Positions 41,075-41,244 of a DNA stretch of 41,244 nt are shown in pieces. The DNA comes from CAZIRF01 sp964541755 (GTDB lineage Bacteria > Spirochaetota > Spirochaetia > Treponematales > Breznakiellaceae): the NCBI GenBank assembly GCA_964541755.1, contig CAZIRF010000025.1, positions 1 to 41,244 of the forward strand. The letters run 5' to 3'. Every line of letters begins with the position of its first letter. Positions within the stretch are counted from its first letter, which is position 1. Both the position numbers and the translations under genes were made by a program. The notes under the pieces were generated by a model. It had not been told where the DNA came from and searched no databases. It was given only the letters and a program-made list of their open reading frames with translations.

Positions 41075-41094
41075 AACTGCAGGCTTCCGCTTAC
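41075..41094 (-). repeat. 20-nt repeat motif near the MBL stop
   Basis: On the minus strand it reads GTAAGCGGAAGCCTGCAGTT. It lies 7 nt after the MBL stop codon but faces it, and is downstream of the tRNA-Leu gene on its own strand. Confidence 0.7.
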
Positions 41095-41149
41095 CAGGCA
41101 GGAAAGAACCCGGGAACAGCTTGAAGGACTTTTGTTTTTTGATCAGCGT

Positions 41150-41181
41150 AAAAAAAACGCTGTCCGAAAGGACAGCGTTTT
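41150..41181 (-). terminator. Rho-independent terminator of tRNA-Leu
   Basis: A 12-bp stem AAAACGCTGTCC/GGACAGCGTTTT around a 4-nt loop (41154-41181). On the minus strand the stem ends in a run of eight T (41150-41157), immediately after the tRNA. Confidence 0.85.
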
Positions 41182-41189
41182 GAAAGGTG

Positions 41190-41244
41190 TGCGGCGAAGA
41201 AGACTTGAACTTCCATACCCTTTCGAGCACCAGCACCTCAAGCT
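41190..41244 (-). tRNA. tRNA-Leu (anticodon GAG), 3' part
   Basis: Cut by the window end. On the minus strand it contains the 3' side of the anticodon loop TTGAGGT with anticodon GAG (positions 41237-41239), the stem arm GCTGG, a long class II variable arm (TGCTCGAAAGGGTAT), the T arm GGAAG-TTCAAGT-CTTCT and the acceptor strand TCGCCGC plus discriminator A. The long variable arm and GAG anticodon fit leucine (CUC/CUU). CCA is not encoded. Confidence 0.85.

Noticed and set aside
1..41244. CRISPR array, prophage, insertion sequence or toxin-antitoxin pair
   Set aside because: No regularly spaced direct repeats, transposase, integrase or phage structural gene, and no convincing toxin-antitoxin pair, were found on either strand.

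Overview
The window looks like a chromosomal stretch of a GC-rich (about 60 % by eye), anaerobic, treponeme-like spirochaete. The clues are a TatT-type TPR lipoprotein, a FecR/PQQ lipoprotein with two Wzi-like outer-membrane barrels, an ODP-type di-iron metallo-beta-lactamase domain, a transporter-coupled chemoreceptor, and scavenging rather than synthesis of thiamine and biotin. No phage, insertion sequence or CRISPR array is visible. The species cannot be named from this sequence alone.

Layout, left to right. (1) 1-251: hairpin-rich repeat DNA. (2) 252-3732, minus: two half-transporters of a heterodimeric ABC exporter. (3) 3939-4700: a secreted GH16-like protein. (4) 4800-10893: a four-gene module of STAS antagonist, SpoIIE phosphatase with a C-terminal HATPase, ODP/degenerate GGDEF/degenerate receiver protein, and HEAT-repeat/GT2 membrane synthase. 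(5) 10894-11200: a structured leader with a terminator-like hairpin and a promoter. (6) 11201-13760: a small conserved protein, a TPR protein and rlmN. (7) 13795-17826: TPP riboswitch and thiBPQ; thiQ appears to start at CTG. (8) 17878-21170, minus: a sodium/solute symporter coupled to a chemoreceptor. (9) 21345-22994: ACT-domain protein and UPF0210 protein. (10) 22995-23456: a second copy of the repeat, fused to a nested palindrome. (11) 23457-25032: LemA and a DUF3137 protein. (12) 25148-28360: BirA operator, birA, bioY, bioM, bioN. (13) 28392-30589: TatT lipoprotein and a DEAD-box helicase. (14) 30656-36246, minus: FecR/PQQ lipoprotein and two Wzi-like barrels. (15) 36341-39350: HtrA-like protease and an HD-GYP protein. 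(16) 39378-40187, minus: a basic-tailed AT-hook protein. (17) 40286-41068: a PhnP-like metallo-hydrolase. (18) 41190-41244, minus: the 3' part of tRNA-Leu(GAG) with its terminator.

How it fits together. The strongest candidate for an undescribed system is 4800-10893. A partner-switch pair (STAS plus a phosphatase/kinase-like fusion) is translationally linked to a possible oxygen or iron sensor whose GGDEF and receiver domains have both lost their key residues. That gene overlaps a processive-type glycosyltransferase carrying a large HEAT-like cytoplasmic platform. I read it as a signal-gated exopolysaccharide synthase; this is inference. Two vitamin-uptake operons are each controlled by their vitamin, thiamine by riboswitch and biotin by BirA.

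Two genome-style features recur. First, several monocistronic or first genes have a sigma70-like -10 box ending 6-7 nt before the ATG and no Shine-Dalgarno sequence, which suggests leaderless mRNAs; genes inside operons have good Shine-Dalgarno sites. Second, a 20-nt motif, GTAAMNGGAAGCCTGCAGTT, sits within a few bases of stop codons in several places and heads longer hairpin arrays.
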